From Planomonospora parontospora (lineage in GTDB: Bacteria; Actinomycetota; Actinomycetes; Streptosporangiales; Streptosporangiaceae), in NCBI GenBank assembly GCA_014647935.1, contig BMQD01000025.1, positions 1 through 64,000 on the forward strand: 64,000 nt of DNA, read 5' to 3'. The translations under genes were made by a program, and so were the position numbers. The stretch's first letter is position 1. Each line of letters opens with the position of its first letter. The notes beneath the pieces are model-generated. The model worked only from the letters and a program-made list of their open reading frames with translations, ran no database searches and was not told the DNA's origin. Below are positions 57,390 to 64,000 of this stretch, piece by piece.

Positions 57390-57782
57390 TCAGTCCAGTT
57401 CGTAGTCGAGGTGGAAGGAGTGGACGCCGCCGTCGTTGACGATCCCGCCGCCGCCGCGGATGCCCAGCAGTTCCCCGGTACCGGAGCCGGGAAGGACCGT
57501 CCAGCTCAGCGCCGACTCCTCGGCGTGCTGCGTGGCCGTGTGGTGGAGCACGAAGGTGCCCTTGCGTCCGTGCACGGTCCCGGTGAAGCGCTCGAAGCCC
57601 GCGTAGGCCGCCGACGTCTCGGCCTGGGAGACCGCGGTGATGATGTCGGTGGTGCTGGTGCCGGTCAGGTCGCCGTCGAAGGTCTTGGTGACGTGGACGC
57701 GGGTGAGCGTGGCCCCCTCGGCGGTGTCGTAGGGCTGCGGGTCCCAGCCGTCGATGGTAAAGGTTCCTGTGGCGCGCGGCAT
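57390..57782 (-). CDS. DUF3224 domain protein
   Basis: A 130-residue protein: GTFTIDGWDPQPYDTAEGAT, LTRVHVTKTFDGDLTGTST, GRKGTFVLHHTATQ and TVLPGSGTGELLGIRG. This is the DUF3224 beta-barrel (allene-oxide-cyclase-like), of unknown function and found in many actinobacteria. The ATG at 57782 is preceded by CGAGGGAGGCCCAT. It is divergent from an ankyrin gene across a long palindrome. Confidence 0.85.
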   Translation of the reverse strand: MPRATGTFTIDGWDPQPYDTAEGATLTRVHVTKTFDGDLTGTSTTDIITAVSQAETSAAYAGFERFTGTVHGRKGTFVLHHTATQHAEESALSWTVLPGSGTGELLGIRGGGGIVNDGGVHSFHLDYELD

Positions 57783-57824
57783 ATGGGCCTCCCTCGGAAT
57801 TCCAGATCTTTCCCCATCATGGCG

Positions 57825-57855
57825 TCCGTACCTGTCATCTGATGTCAGGTACGGA
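57825..57855. promoter_or_regulatory. 31-bp palindrome in divergent promoter
   Basis: TCCGTACCTG and CAGGTACGGA form 10-bp perfect arms; inside them CATC/GATG pair again, leaving only three unpaired T positions. It lies 43 bases from the DUF3224 start and 107 from the ankyrin start. A dimer-binding operator is the likeliest role. Confidence 0.7.
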
Positions 57856-57961
57856 TCGGCTGCCGGGCACCGCCGGCCGCGCCGCGGTACCGCGTTCTCG
57901 CCGCCGGAACCCGGGCGCGGCGTCACCCCGGCGGTGGCGGATACGGCCCGGAGGGCGGACG

Positions 57962-58696
57962 ATGGTGACCATGATCTATCTTGACGCCGGGGACCCGGTC
58001 GCGCTCGCCGCGGTGGCGGCGATCCAGGGCGGTGACGTCGGAGCGCTCCGGCGCCTGCTGCACGAGCACCCGGGTCTGGCCCGGACCCGGATCGGCGATC
58101 CCGAGGGGGTCTCGCGCACGCTGCTGCACGTGGTCACCGACTGGCCCGGCCACCGCCCGAACGGCCCGCGGACCGTCGAGGCGCTGGTGGCGGCGGGCGC
58201 CGAGGTCGACGGCCGTTTCGCCGGCCCGCACGCCGAGACGGCGCTGCACTGGGCGGCCAGCACCGACGACGTGCCGGTGCTGGACGCGCTGCTGGAGGCC
58301 GGCGCCGACATCGAGGCCCCGGGCTCGGTCGTCGACGGCGGTGCGCCGCTGGCCGACGCGGTCGCGTTCGGGCAGTGGAACGCCGCGCGCCGCCTGGTCG
58401 AGCGCGGCGCCCGGGTCAACCTGTGGCAGGCCGCTGCCCTCGGCCTGACCGAGCGCGTGCACGACCTGCTGCGGGCCGATCCCCCGCCCGGCCGCCGGGA
58501 GCTGAACGGCGCCCTGTGGTGCGCCTGCCACGGCGGCCGGCGCGAGACGGCCGAACAGCTCCTGAGCCGGGGAGCCGAACTCGACCACGTGGGCTACGAC
58601 GGGCTGACCCCGCTGGACGCCGCCTGCCGGTCCGGCGCCGAGGAACTGGCCGTCTGGCTGCGGGCGCGGGGCGCCACGACGGCCGCGCGGCGGTGA
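57962..58696 (+). CDS. Ankyrin repeat protein
   Basis: A 244-residue protein with about five ankyrin repeats: GDVGALRRLLHEHPGLAR, ETALHWAASTDDVPVLDALL, APLADAVAFGQWNAARRLVE, GALWCACHGGRRETAEQLLS and TPLDAACRSGAEELAVWLRA. Ankyrin repeats bind other proteins; the partner is unknown. No signal peptide. The start may be 57962 or the ATG at 57971. Confidence 0.85.
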   Translation: MVTMIYLDAGDPVALAAVAAIQGGDVGALRRLLHEHPGLARTRIGDPEGVSRTLLHVVTDWPGHRPNGPRTVEALVAAGAEVDGRFAGPHAETALHWAASTDDVPVLDALLEAGADIEAPGSVVDGGAPLADAVAFGQWNAARRLVERGARVNLWQAAALGLTERVHDLLRADPPPGRRELNGALWCACHGGRRETAEQLLSRGAELDHVGYDGLTPLDAACRSGAEELAVWLRARGATTAARR

Positions 58697-58709
58697 CCGG
58701 GACCGCGGC

Positions 58710-60443
58710 TCAGCGGGAGACTTTGACCGCTGCTCTGACCACGTCGCTCCGGGTTCCGTCGCCGCTCCAGGTCCCCCAGACGGTGGCGTAGCGGGCCGAG
58801 CCCGCCGGGACGGCGGCGGACAGCTGCAGCTGCACGCGGATCAGCCGGTAGGCGCCGCGCGCCAGGGCGACGCGCAGACCGGCGGCCGAGTGCATCCTGG
58901 CGGTGACGTCGGAGCTGCCGGAGAAGTAGCGGACCGCCGATCCGGCGGCCGCGCGACCGCCCTTGATCGTGATGACGGCGGTGTCGGTGCCGTCGTTGTA
59001 GACGCGGACGTAGAAGCTGCGCGGCTTGAGCGTCCGCCCGGTCCGGCGCATCGTCACCGCCTTGGTCTGTGCCGCCGCCGCTCCGGCGGTGTAGACGTTG
59101 TTCCCTACGTAACCGGAGCTCGCGGAGGCGCTGATCAGGGCGTCCGGGCGCTGGTCGCTGACGGCGATGGTCACGGTCATGGTCGCCGGTGACCTCAACT
59201 CCGTGCCGGGCCCGGGTGAGGAGAGCGTGACGGTGAGGGTCTCCGCGGTCTCCGGGACGGTGTCGTCGCGGATGGTCAGCGTGATGGCCTTGGTGGCCTG
59301 ACCGGGAGCGAAGGTCAGCGTCCCGGGGGTGAGGACGAAGTCGGATCCGGAGGTGGCCCGTCCGCCGGTGTGGGCGTAGCGGACCTCCGCGGAGGACGTG
59401 ACGCCGGTACGGGTGACCGTCAGGGGAACGGCGCCGGCGTTCTCGGTGACCGTCCTGGCCGTCTGCTGGAAAACGACCGCCGACCTGCTCAGCGCCAGGC
59501 TGTGGTGGCTCCCGGCGGCGATCTGGGCCACATTGGCCAGCCCGGCGGGCACCCCGGTCTGGCCGAGGTCGTCGCGACCCCAGGCGGTGACGGTGCCGTC
59601 GGACCTCAGCGCCAGGCTGTGGGCGTCTCCGGCGGCGATCTGGGTCACGCCGGTCAGCCCCGCGGGCACCCCGGCCTGACCGAAGTCGTTTCCGCCCCAG
59701 GCCGTGACGGTGCCGTCGGGCTTCAACGCCAGGCTGTGGTGGTAACCGGCGGCGATCCGGGTCACGCCGGTCAGCCCCGCGGGCACGTCGGTCTCGCCTT
59801 CCATGTTCATGCCCCAGGCGGTGACGGTGCCGTCGGACTTCAACGCCAGACTGTGATAGGGGGCGGCGGCGATCCGGGTCACGCCGGCCAGCCCGGCGGC
59901 ACCGTCGATCAGGTCCCGGGCATCGTCGCCCCAGGCGGTGACGGTGCCGTCGGACTTCAACGCCAGACTGTAGAAGGCGCCGGCGGCGACCTGGGTCACA
60001 TCGGTCAGCCCGGCGGGCACCCCGGCCTGACCGAAGTCGTTTCCGCCCCAGGCCGTGACGGTGCCGTCGGACCTCAGCGCCAGGCTGTGGTGGTAACCGG
60101 CGGCGATCTGGGTCACGCCGGTCAGCCCCGCGGGCACGTCGGCCTGACCGTCACCGTTGTAACCCCACGCCGTCACGGTGCCGTCGGACCTCAGCGCCAG
60201 ACTGTGGTAGTAGCCGCCGGCGACCTGCGTCACGCCGGTCAGCCCCGCGGGCACGTCGGCCTGACCGTCACCGTTGTAACCCCACGCCGTCACGGCGCCG
60301 TCCACCGCGGCCTGCGCTCGGCCCGGAACGGCCAGGAACGCCGCGGCGGCCGTCAGGACGGCCGTCAGCACTGCCAGAACCGGGCCGGGAGCAAGTCCCC
60401 ACAGGGTTCCGGCCGGTACCGGAGCCGCCGGTGAAGCCCTCAT
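58710..60443 (-). CDS. Secreted RCC1-repeat protein with Calx-beta-like domain
   Basis: A 577-residue protein. A signal peptide (about 1-46, ending VPGRAQA) is followed by seven RCC1-like repeats of exactly 39 residues (49-321), each reading roughly GTVTAWG...GQxxVPAGLTGVTQIAAG then YHHSLALRSD. A Calx-beta-like domain follows (about 325-440: TVTENAGAVPLTVTRTG, PETAETLTVTLS), and a C-terminal beta domain of about 130 residues. Seven repeats fit one closed seven-bladed propeller. It is secreted and probably an adhesin or binder; no enzyme motif is seen. GGAGGAGGAGGAC lies before the ATG. Confidence 0.85.
   Translation of the reverse strand: MRASPAAPVPAGTLWGLAPGPVLAVLTAVLTAAAAFLAVPGRAQAAVDGAVTAWGYNGDGQADVPAGLTGVTQVAGGYYHSLALRSDGTVTAWGYNGDGQADVPAGLTGVTQIAAGYHHSLALRSDGTVTAWGGNDFGQAGVPAGLTDVTQVAAGAFYSLALKSDGTVTAWGDDARDLIDGAAGLAGVTRIAAAPYHSLALKSDGTVTAWGMNMEGETDVPAGLTGVTRIAAGYHHSLALKPDGTVTAWGGNDFGQAGVPAGLTGVTQIAAGDAHSLALRSDGTVTAWGRDDLGQTGVPAGLANVAQIAAGSHHSLALSRSAVVFQQTARTVTENAGAVPLTVTRTGVTSSAEVRYAHTGGRATSGSDFVLTPGTLTFAPGQATKAITLTIRDDTVPETAETLTVTLSSPGPGTELRSPATMTVTIAVSDQRPDALISASASSGYVGNNVYTAGAAAAQTKAVTMRRTGRTLKPRSFYVRVYNDGTDTAVITIKGGRAAAGSAVRYFSGSSDVTARMHSAAGLRVALARGAYRLIRVQLQLSAAVPAGSARYATVWGTWSGDGTRSDVVRAAVKVSR
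59481..60299 (-). repeat. Seven 117-bp coding repeats
   Basis: Seven contiguous 117-base units code for the RCC1 repeats. Units 1 and 2 and units 3 and 6 are almost identical, unit 4 is the most diverged (DDARDLIDGAAGLAG). Their equal length and near identity point to recent duplication or gene conversion. Confidence 0.9.
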
Positions 60444-60825
60444 CGACCGTCCTCCTCCTCCGCATCGCGGGCAGAAACGGCACCGGTCCTCAACACCGGT
60501 CGAAGGCCGGGATCATCTCCTTCATTGCACAGAAGACGCGCAATATAGGAAATATGCCAAAAAAGGGCTTTAAAGCAGCTTGAAATTGAAACCTGCCCCC
60601 AGATCATTCGTCGGCGGGCGGGCTGCGGCCCTCCACGACATCCCGCAGCCCGCCCGCCCCGCCACCGCAGGGGACGACGGCGGCCGCCGGCTTCGGCCCG
60701 CCGCGCCCCGCAGGGTGCCGCAGCGGGCACGAGCCACCCGGGGGACGGCGGGCGGCCGGATGACCTCCCACCGACCGGGTACGTCCCCGACCTGGGAAGG
60801 AATCACCGGAAAACAGGGGGAAGCG
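60444..60825. other. AT-rich divergent promoter region
   Basis: This 380-base gap between divergent secreted-protein genes contains the most AT-rich stretch of the window (about 60515-60595). ACCGGT-CCTCAAC-ACCGGT (60482-60500) forms a hairpin. On the plus strand AGGAAAT is followed by a nine-codon frame from 60554 (MPKKGFKAA), whose expression is unproven. Promoters of both neighbours should lie here. Confidence 0.5.
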
Positions 60826-61143
60826 ATGATAGGAGCGACGATCGCGGCCGGGCTCATCGCGGCGGGGGTCGCGGCCGGACCTGCCGCCGCGGGGGCCCAG
60901 CCGTTGGACGCGCCCGCCGAGCGGGCCTGCCGGATCCTGGCGGGCGTCAGCAACTCGAACAACGGCCAGGCCGTCTTCAACGGGCTGGTCGCGGCCGCGC
61001 AGCAGGCCCGCCAGTCGGCGATCCCGGCCGTGGCCGAGACCGTCGCCCCGCTCGGCGAGACGGGCCGGTTGATCGTGGCCTCCCGGCCGCTGGCCCGGAT
61101 ATGCGAGGCCGCGGGCATCGACATCCACGGATACACGGGATGA
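60826..61143 (+). CDS. Small secreted protein
   Basis: A 105-residue protein with a signal peptide (MIGATIAAGLIAAGVAAGPA, cleavage near AAAGAQP) and a mature domain of about 80 residues with two cysteines (ERACRILAG and LARICEAAG), which could form a disulfide. I recognise no family. The ATG at 60826 is behind AGGGGGAAGCG. Confidence 0.65.
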   Translation: MIGATIAAGLIAAGVAAGPAAAGAQPLDAPAERACRILAGVSNSNNGQAVFNGLVAAAQQARQSAIPAVAETVAPLGETGRLIVASRPLARICEAAGIDIHGYTG

Positions 61144-61412
61144 CAGGCTGACGGCCGTCCGGGCCGGCGCGGCGACCGCATCACCTCCGGTCCGGACGGT
61201 GCCTCCCCGCAGGCCCGGGGCGCGGTGCGCCCGGCGGGCCGGCCGCCGGACGGTTTCGCATCCGGCCCCGGCATGCCGCCACACCATCGCGGGCCGCACC
61301 GATCACCGCCCCGCTTCGTCACGCGGAGCAACCATGCGATCAGCCGCACATTTGGCCGATCCGTGGATGATGTGCCAGCGCGCCGCACACACGGAGTGGA
61401 CATATAGGAACT

Positions 61413-62339
61413 ATGCGTAAAACTATCCGAATAGCCATCGCTGCCGTGTCACTCACCGTAATGGCCACTCCCTCCGTCGGCGCCGCCGCGGCCTTCGCCC
61501 CCCGGCGACTCCAGGCCCCCGCTCCCGCCGTCGCCGTACCGCCGTCGGCCGGGATGCGCGTGGCGCCCGTGCCTGCGGGCACCCGGGCGATGTGGTTGTG
61601 GAACTCCGCCACCGCGGTCCCGGCCGAGGTGCTGGCCTGGGCCCGCGACCAGGACGTGACGGAGATCTTCGCCTACGCTCCCGCCGATCTGCCCACCAAC
61701 TCCTCCCTCCTGAACCGGATGCGCGAGCTCAAGCGCGGCGCCGACACCGCCGGCATCCGGCTGACCGCCCTGGGCGGAGAACCGGAGTGGGCCACCGACC
61801 ACACCCCGGCCCGCACCTGGCAGCGCGCGGTGCTGGGCACCGGGCTGTTCGCCGGCAGCCACGTCGACGTGGAGCCCTACGCGCTGCCCGCGTGGCAGAG
61901 CGACCAGGCCGCGCTGGCGCAGTCCTTCGTGCAGATGCTGCAGACGCTGCAGGCCGACAGCACCCGGCCGCTGGAGGCCGACGTGCCGTTCTGGTACGGC
62001 GAGATCCCCACGGGCACCGGCACCACGCTGGCCGACCAGGTGCTGGCGCAGGTGAACGCCGTCACCGTCATGAGCTACCGTGACACCGCCACCGGCCCCA
62101 ACTCGATGACCGACATCGCCGCCGACATGCTCACCCGCGGAGCCGCCGCGGGCAGGCCGGTCCGGCTGGGCGCCGAGACCGGCCCCCTGGAGGACTGCCC
62201 CCACTGCACCTTCGCCGGGGAGGAACCGGCGCGCGTGACCACGGTGCTGGCCGAGGTGGACACGGCCGTCGGCGCGTACGCGGCGTTCAACGGCATCGCG
62301 GTCCACCACTACGAGTCCTGGCGCACCATGGGCGCCTGA
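61413..62339 (+). CDS. Secreted TIM-barrel-like protein, glycosidase-like
   Basis: A 308-residue secreted protein. A signal peptide (about 1-27) is followed by GTRAMWLWNSATAVPAEVLA, WARDQDVTEIFAYAPAD, LTALGGEPEWATDH, SHVDVEPYALPAW, EADVPFWYGEIP and AVTVMSYRDTATGP. Alternating strand and helix segments and the acidic DVEPY strand end look like a TIM-barrel glycoside hydrolase, but I cannot name the family. TATAGG lies 10 bases before the ATG, which itself has only AGGAA at very short spacing, so the message may be leaderless. Confidence 0.65.
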   Translation: MRKTIRIAIAAVSLTVMATPSVGAAAAFAPRRLQAPAPAVAVPPSAGMRVAPVPAGTRAMWLWNSATAVPAEVLAWARDQDVTEIFAYAPADLPTNSSLLNRMRELKRGADTAGIRLTALGGEPEWATDHTPARTWQRAVLGTGLFAGSHVDVEPYALPAWQSDQAALAQSFVQMLQTLQADSTRPLEADVPFWYGEIPTGTGTTLADQVLAQVNAVTVMSYRDTATGPNSMTDIAADMLTRGAAAGRPVRLGAETGPLEDCPHCTFAGEEPARVTTVLAEVDTAVGAYAAFNGIAVHHYESWRTMGA

Positions 62340-62344
62340 CCGGG

Positions 62345-62373
62345 CCCGGAGCGGCGTGCCGCGCGGCTCCGGG
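62345..62373 (+). terminator. Hairpin after the TIM-barrel-like gene
   Basis: CCCGGAGC / GCTCCGGG, an 8-bp stem enclosing a GC-rich 13-base loop, begins 6 bases after the stop codon. Confidence 0.5.
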
Positions 62374-62425
62374 AAACCGGACATCTGCTCTTCTCATCCG
62401 TGACATCCGCGCGTAACACTGGGGC

Positions 62426-64000
62426 ATGCTCTCCCCCTCCCCCGTCCCCCCGGCCGCGCCCCTCCGCGGCAGGGACGCGGAACTGGCCGCACTGCGCCGG
62501 CTGCTCGACGACGCCCGTCGCGGGGCGGGCGGCGCCGTGCTCCTGCTGGGTGCCCCGGGAACGGGCAAGTCCGCGCTCCTCGACGCCGCCGCCGACCGCG
62601 CGGACGCCCCGGCCTCCGCCCGCACCACCGGTCCCGGCCCGGACGCCGATGCCGCCGACCGCCCGGACGGGGACCGCTTCGTCGTGCTCCGGACGCGCGG
62701 CGCCGAAGCGGAGTCGCACCTGCCGTACGCCGGGCTGCACGCCCTGCTCCGCCCGGTCGCGGACCGGATGCCGGCGCTTCCCCCGGCGCAGGCGGCGGTG
62801 CTCGCCGAGGCCCTGGAACTCGGTACGGCAGGCCGCGGCCTGGCGCTTCCCGCCGCCGTCCTCAACCTCCTGCTCGCCGTGGGACGCCCGGTCCTGGCCT
62901 GCGTCGACGACCTGCACCACCTCGACGCGCCGAGCCGCGAGGCGCTGTTCTTCGTCGCCCGGCGGCTGGCCGGGGAGCGGATCGCGCTGCTCCTGGCGGC
63001 CGACGGCGAGGGCGCCTCCGGCGGGGCGGGCGGATGCGGCGGCGGGGCCTGGGACGCCGGCGGCGCTCCCGGTGACATCCCCCGGCTGGTCCTCGGCCGC
63101 CTGGCCGAGGAGGCCGCCCGGCAGGTGATCGACGACCTGGCGCCGCCCGGTCTCCCCGAGGACCTGCGGGTGTCGGTGGCCGAGGTCGCCCGCGGCAACC
63201 CGCTCGCGCTCCGCGAGCTCGTCGGCTCGCTCACCCCCGACCAGATGAGCGGTCTCGCCGCTCCCCCCGAGACACTGCCGCCGGGCGGGCGGCTGTGGCG
63301 CGCGTACGCCGACCGGCTCTCGCGGCTGCCCGGTGAGACCGCGGAGCTGCTGCTGCTACTCGCCGCCGACCCGCACCTGGACACGGCCACCCTGCTGCGC
63401 GCCGCCGAGCCCCGCTGCGCGCTCACCGCGCTGGAGCCCGCCGAGCGGGCGGGCATCGTCGTCCGCGCGGCCGGCGACCTCTACGGCTTCCGCGACCCGG
63501 CGATGGGCCCGGTGGTCTACGCCGGAGCATCCCCGGCCCGGCGGCGGGAGGCGCACCGCCTGCTGGCCGGCGTCCTGGACGCCGAGCACCAGCGTCTGCG
63601 GCGGGCCTGGCACCGGGCCGCCGCGCTGGACGGTCCCGCCGAGCGGCTGGCCGACGCGCTGGTGGAGGAACTCGCCGAGGCGCCGGACGGCACGGCCGGC
63701 GGGGCCGCGGGCCGGGGCGGCTTCCCCGAGGCGTTCCGCGCCTTCGAACGGGCCGCGGAGCTCACGCTCCGCGGGGACGTCAGGGCGGCCCGCCTGGCCG
63801 CCGCCGCACGCCACGCCTGGCACGCGGGCCTGCCGCAGCGCGCCCGGTCGCTGCTGGCCCGCCTCAACTCCCTGGCGGTCACCGAGGAGGTGCGGGGACG
63901 GGCCGAGCTGGTCCGGGGCAGCCTGGAGCTGCGCAGCGGCAAGACCGGCAACGCCTGCGACGAGCTGCTGGCGGCGGCCGACTGGCTGCTCGACCGCGAC
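62426..64000 (+). CDS. LuxR-type AAA regulator, N-terminal part
   Basis: The first 525 codons are in the window; the gene runs off the end. LRGRDAELAALRRLLDDARR is followed by Walker A LLGAPGTGKSALLD and Walker B VLACVDDLHHLD, then LVLGRLAEEAAR and NPLALRELVGSL. This is the STAND/MalT-like ATPase of large LAL-type LuxR regulators (about 900 residues), whose C-terminal LuxR HTH should lie beyond 64000. LAL proteins often activate secondary-metabolite clusters. A Gly-rich insert (GASGGAGGCGGGAWDAGG) sits after Walker B. Confidence 0.85.
   Translation, partial: MLSPSPVPPAAPLRGRDAELAALRRLLDDARRGAGGAVLLLGAPGTGKSALLDAAADRADAPASARTTGPGPDADAADRPDGDRFVVLRTRGAEAESHLPYAGLHALLRPVADRMPALPPAQAAVLAEALELGTAGRGLALPAAVLNLLLAVGRPVLACVDDLHHLDAPSREALFFVARRLAGERIALLLAADGEGASGGAGGCGGGAWDAGGAPGDIPRLVLGRLAEEAARQVIDDLAPPGLPEDLRVSVAEVARGNPLALRELVGSLTPDQMSGLAAPPETLPPGGRLWRAYADRLSRLPGETAELLLLLAADPHLDTATLLRAAEPRCALTALEPAERAGIVVRAAGDLYGFRDPAMGPVVYAGASPARRREAHRLLAGVLDAEHQRLRRAWHRAAALDGPAERLADALVEELAEAPDGTAGGAAGRGGFPEAFRAFERAAELTLRGDVRAARLAAAARHAWHAGLPQRARSLLARLNSLAVTEEVRGRAELVRGSLELRSGKTGNACDELLAAADWLLDRD

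Noticed and set aside
1-64000. Long open frames antisense to or out of frame with real genes (for example 555 codons at 11404-13071 and 855 codons at 41497-44064 on the plus strand).
   Set aside because: They mirror strong genes on the other strand. Their composition is Arg/Gly/Pro-rich without family motifs, as expected from GC-rich third positions.
1-64000. tRNA, rRNA and CRISPR arrays.
   Set aside because: I scanned for cloverleaf-like and CCA-ended sequences and for regularly spaced repeats and saw none; the only regular repeats are the coding RCC1 units and the GGGACC tract.

Overview
The window is 64 kb of very GC-rich actinomycete chromosome. The evidence is the codon bias, the GTG/ATG starts with GGAGG-type ribosome sites, the DUF2795, DUF1876, DUF5302 and GlsB small proteins, and a LuxR-type AAA regulator. 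A member of the Streptosporangiales is my best guess, but that is inference from gene content only. I see no rRNA, tRNA, CRISPR array or intact insertion sequence.

Layout. (1) 1-12.7 kb: end of a sensor kinase, then small stress and envelope proteins (DUF2795, a secreted His-rich protein, a BON protein, a double-PAP2 and a single-PAP2 phosphatase, a YihY protein, an AI-2E-type exporter, a lipoprotein metallopeptidase) and an operon of type II NADH dehydrogenase plus a zinc glucose-dehydrogenase-like enzyme. (2) 13-28.9 kb: accessory and partly decayed DNA. It holds a STAS protein, a MarR/lysine-2,3-aminomutase pair sharing a palindromic site, a BCCT transporter, an SDR/GbsR-type divergon with a perfect operator, and a MarR-coupled rifampin-phosphotransferase-like dikinase. 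A TetR-glycosyltransferase-P450 operon has a collapsed glycosyltransferase. Several broken genes lie between these: a PP2C phosphatase remnant, a second dikinase, an Acg-type nitroreductase and a truncated membrane protein. (3) 29-39 kb: ion homeostasis (KhtTU-like pair; CPA1 antiporter coupled to an ABC exporter) and partner-switching regulators (two STAS proteins, one SpoIIE/PP2C phosphatase). At 37.5-38.4 kb is a graveyard of three different mobile-element remnants. (4) 39-48.5 kb: small membrane proteins, a PemK/MazF-like protein, and a five-gene operon with a heterodimeric ABC exporter, a cupin, an internally deleted fatty-acid/sterol hydroxylase and a thioredoxin-reductase-like flavoprotein; then an esterase/TetR divergon. 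(5) 48.5-64 kb: an M19-type dipeptidase, a complete and self-contained polyol PTS operon (DeoR regulator, PfkB kinase, EIIC, EIIB, EIIA, zinc dehydrogenase, HPr, EI), a DUF3224/ankyrin divergon around a 31-bp palindrome, a secreted seven-repeat RCC1 protein, two small secreted proteins and the start of a LuxR-type AAA regulator.

Themes. Regulation appears to run through short perfect palindromes next to MarR, GbsR and TetR genes. A repeated 19-bp element with a 5' hairpin occurs three times: upstream of a STAS gene, upstream of a cation/proton antiporter, and beside the PP2C remnant. It is the best candidate here for an uncharacterised cis-regulatory RNA. The PTS operon encodes every phosphocarrier it needs, so one sugar can be imported, oxidised and phosphorylated from a single transcript.
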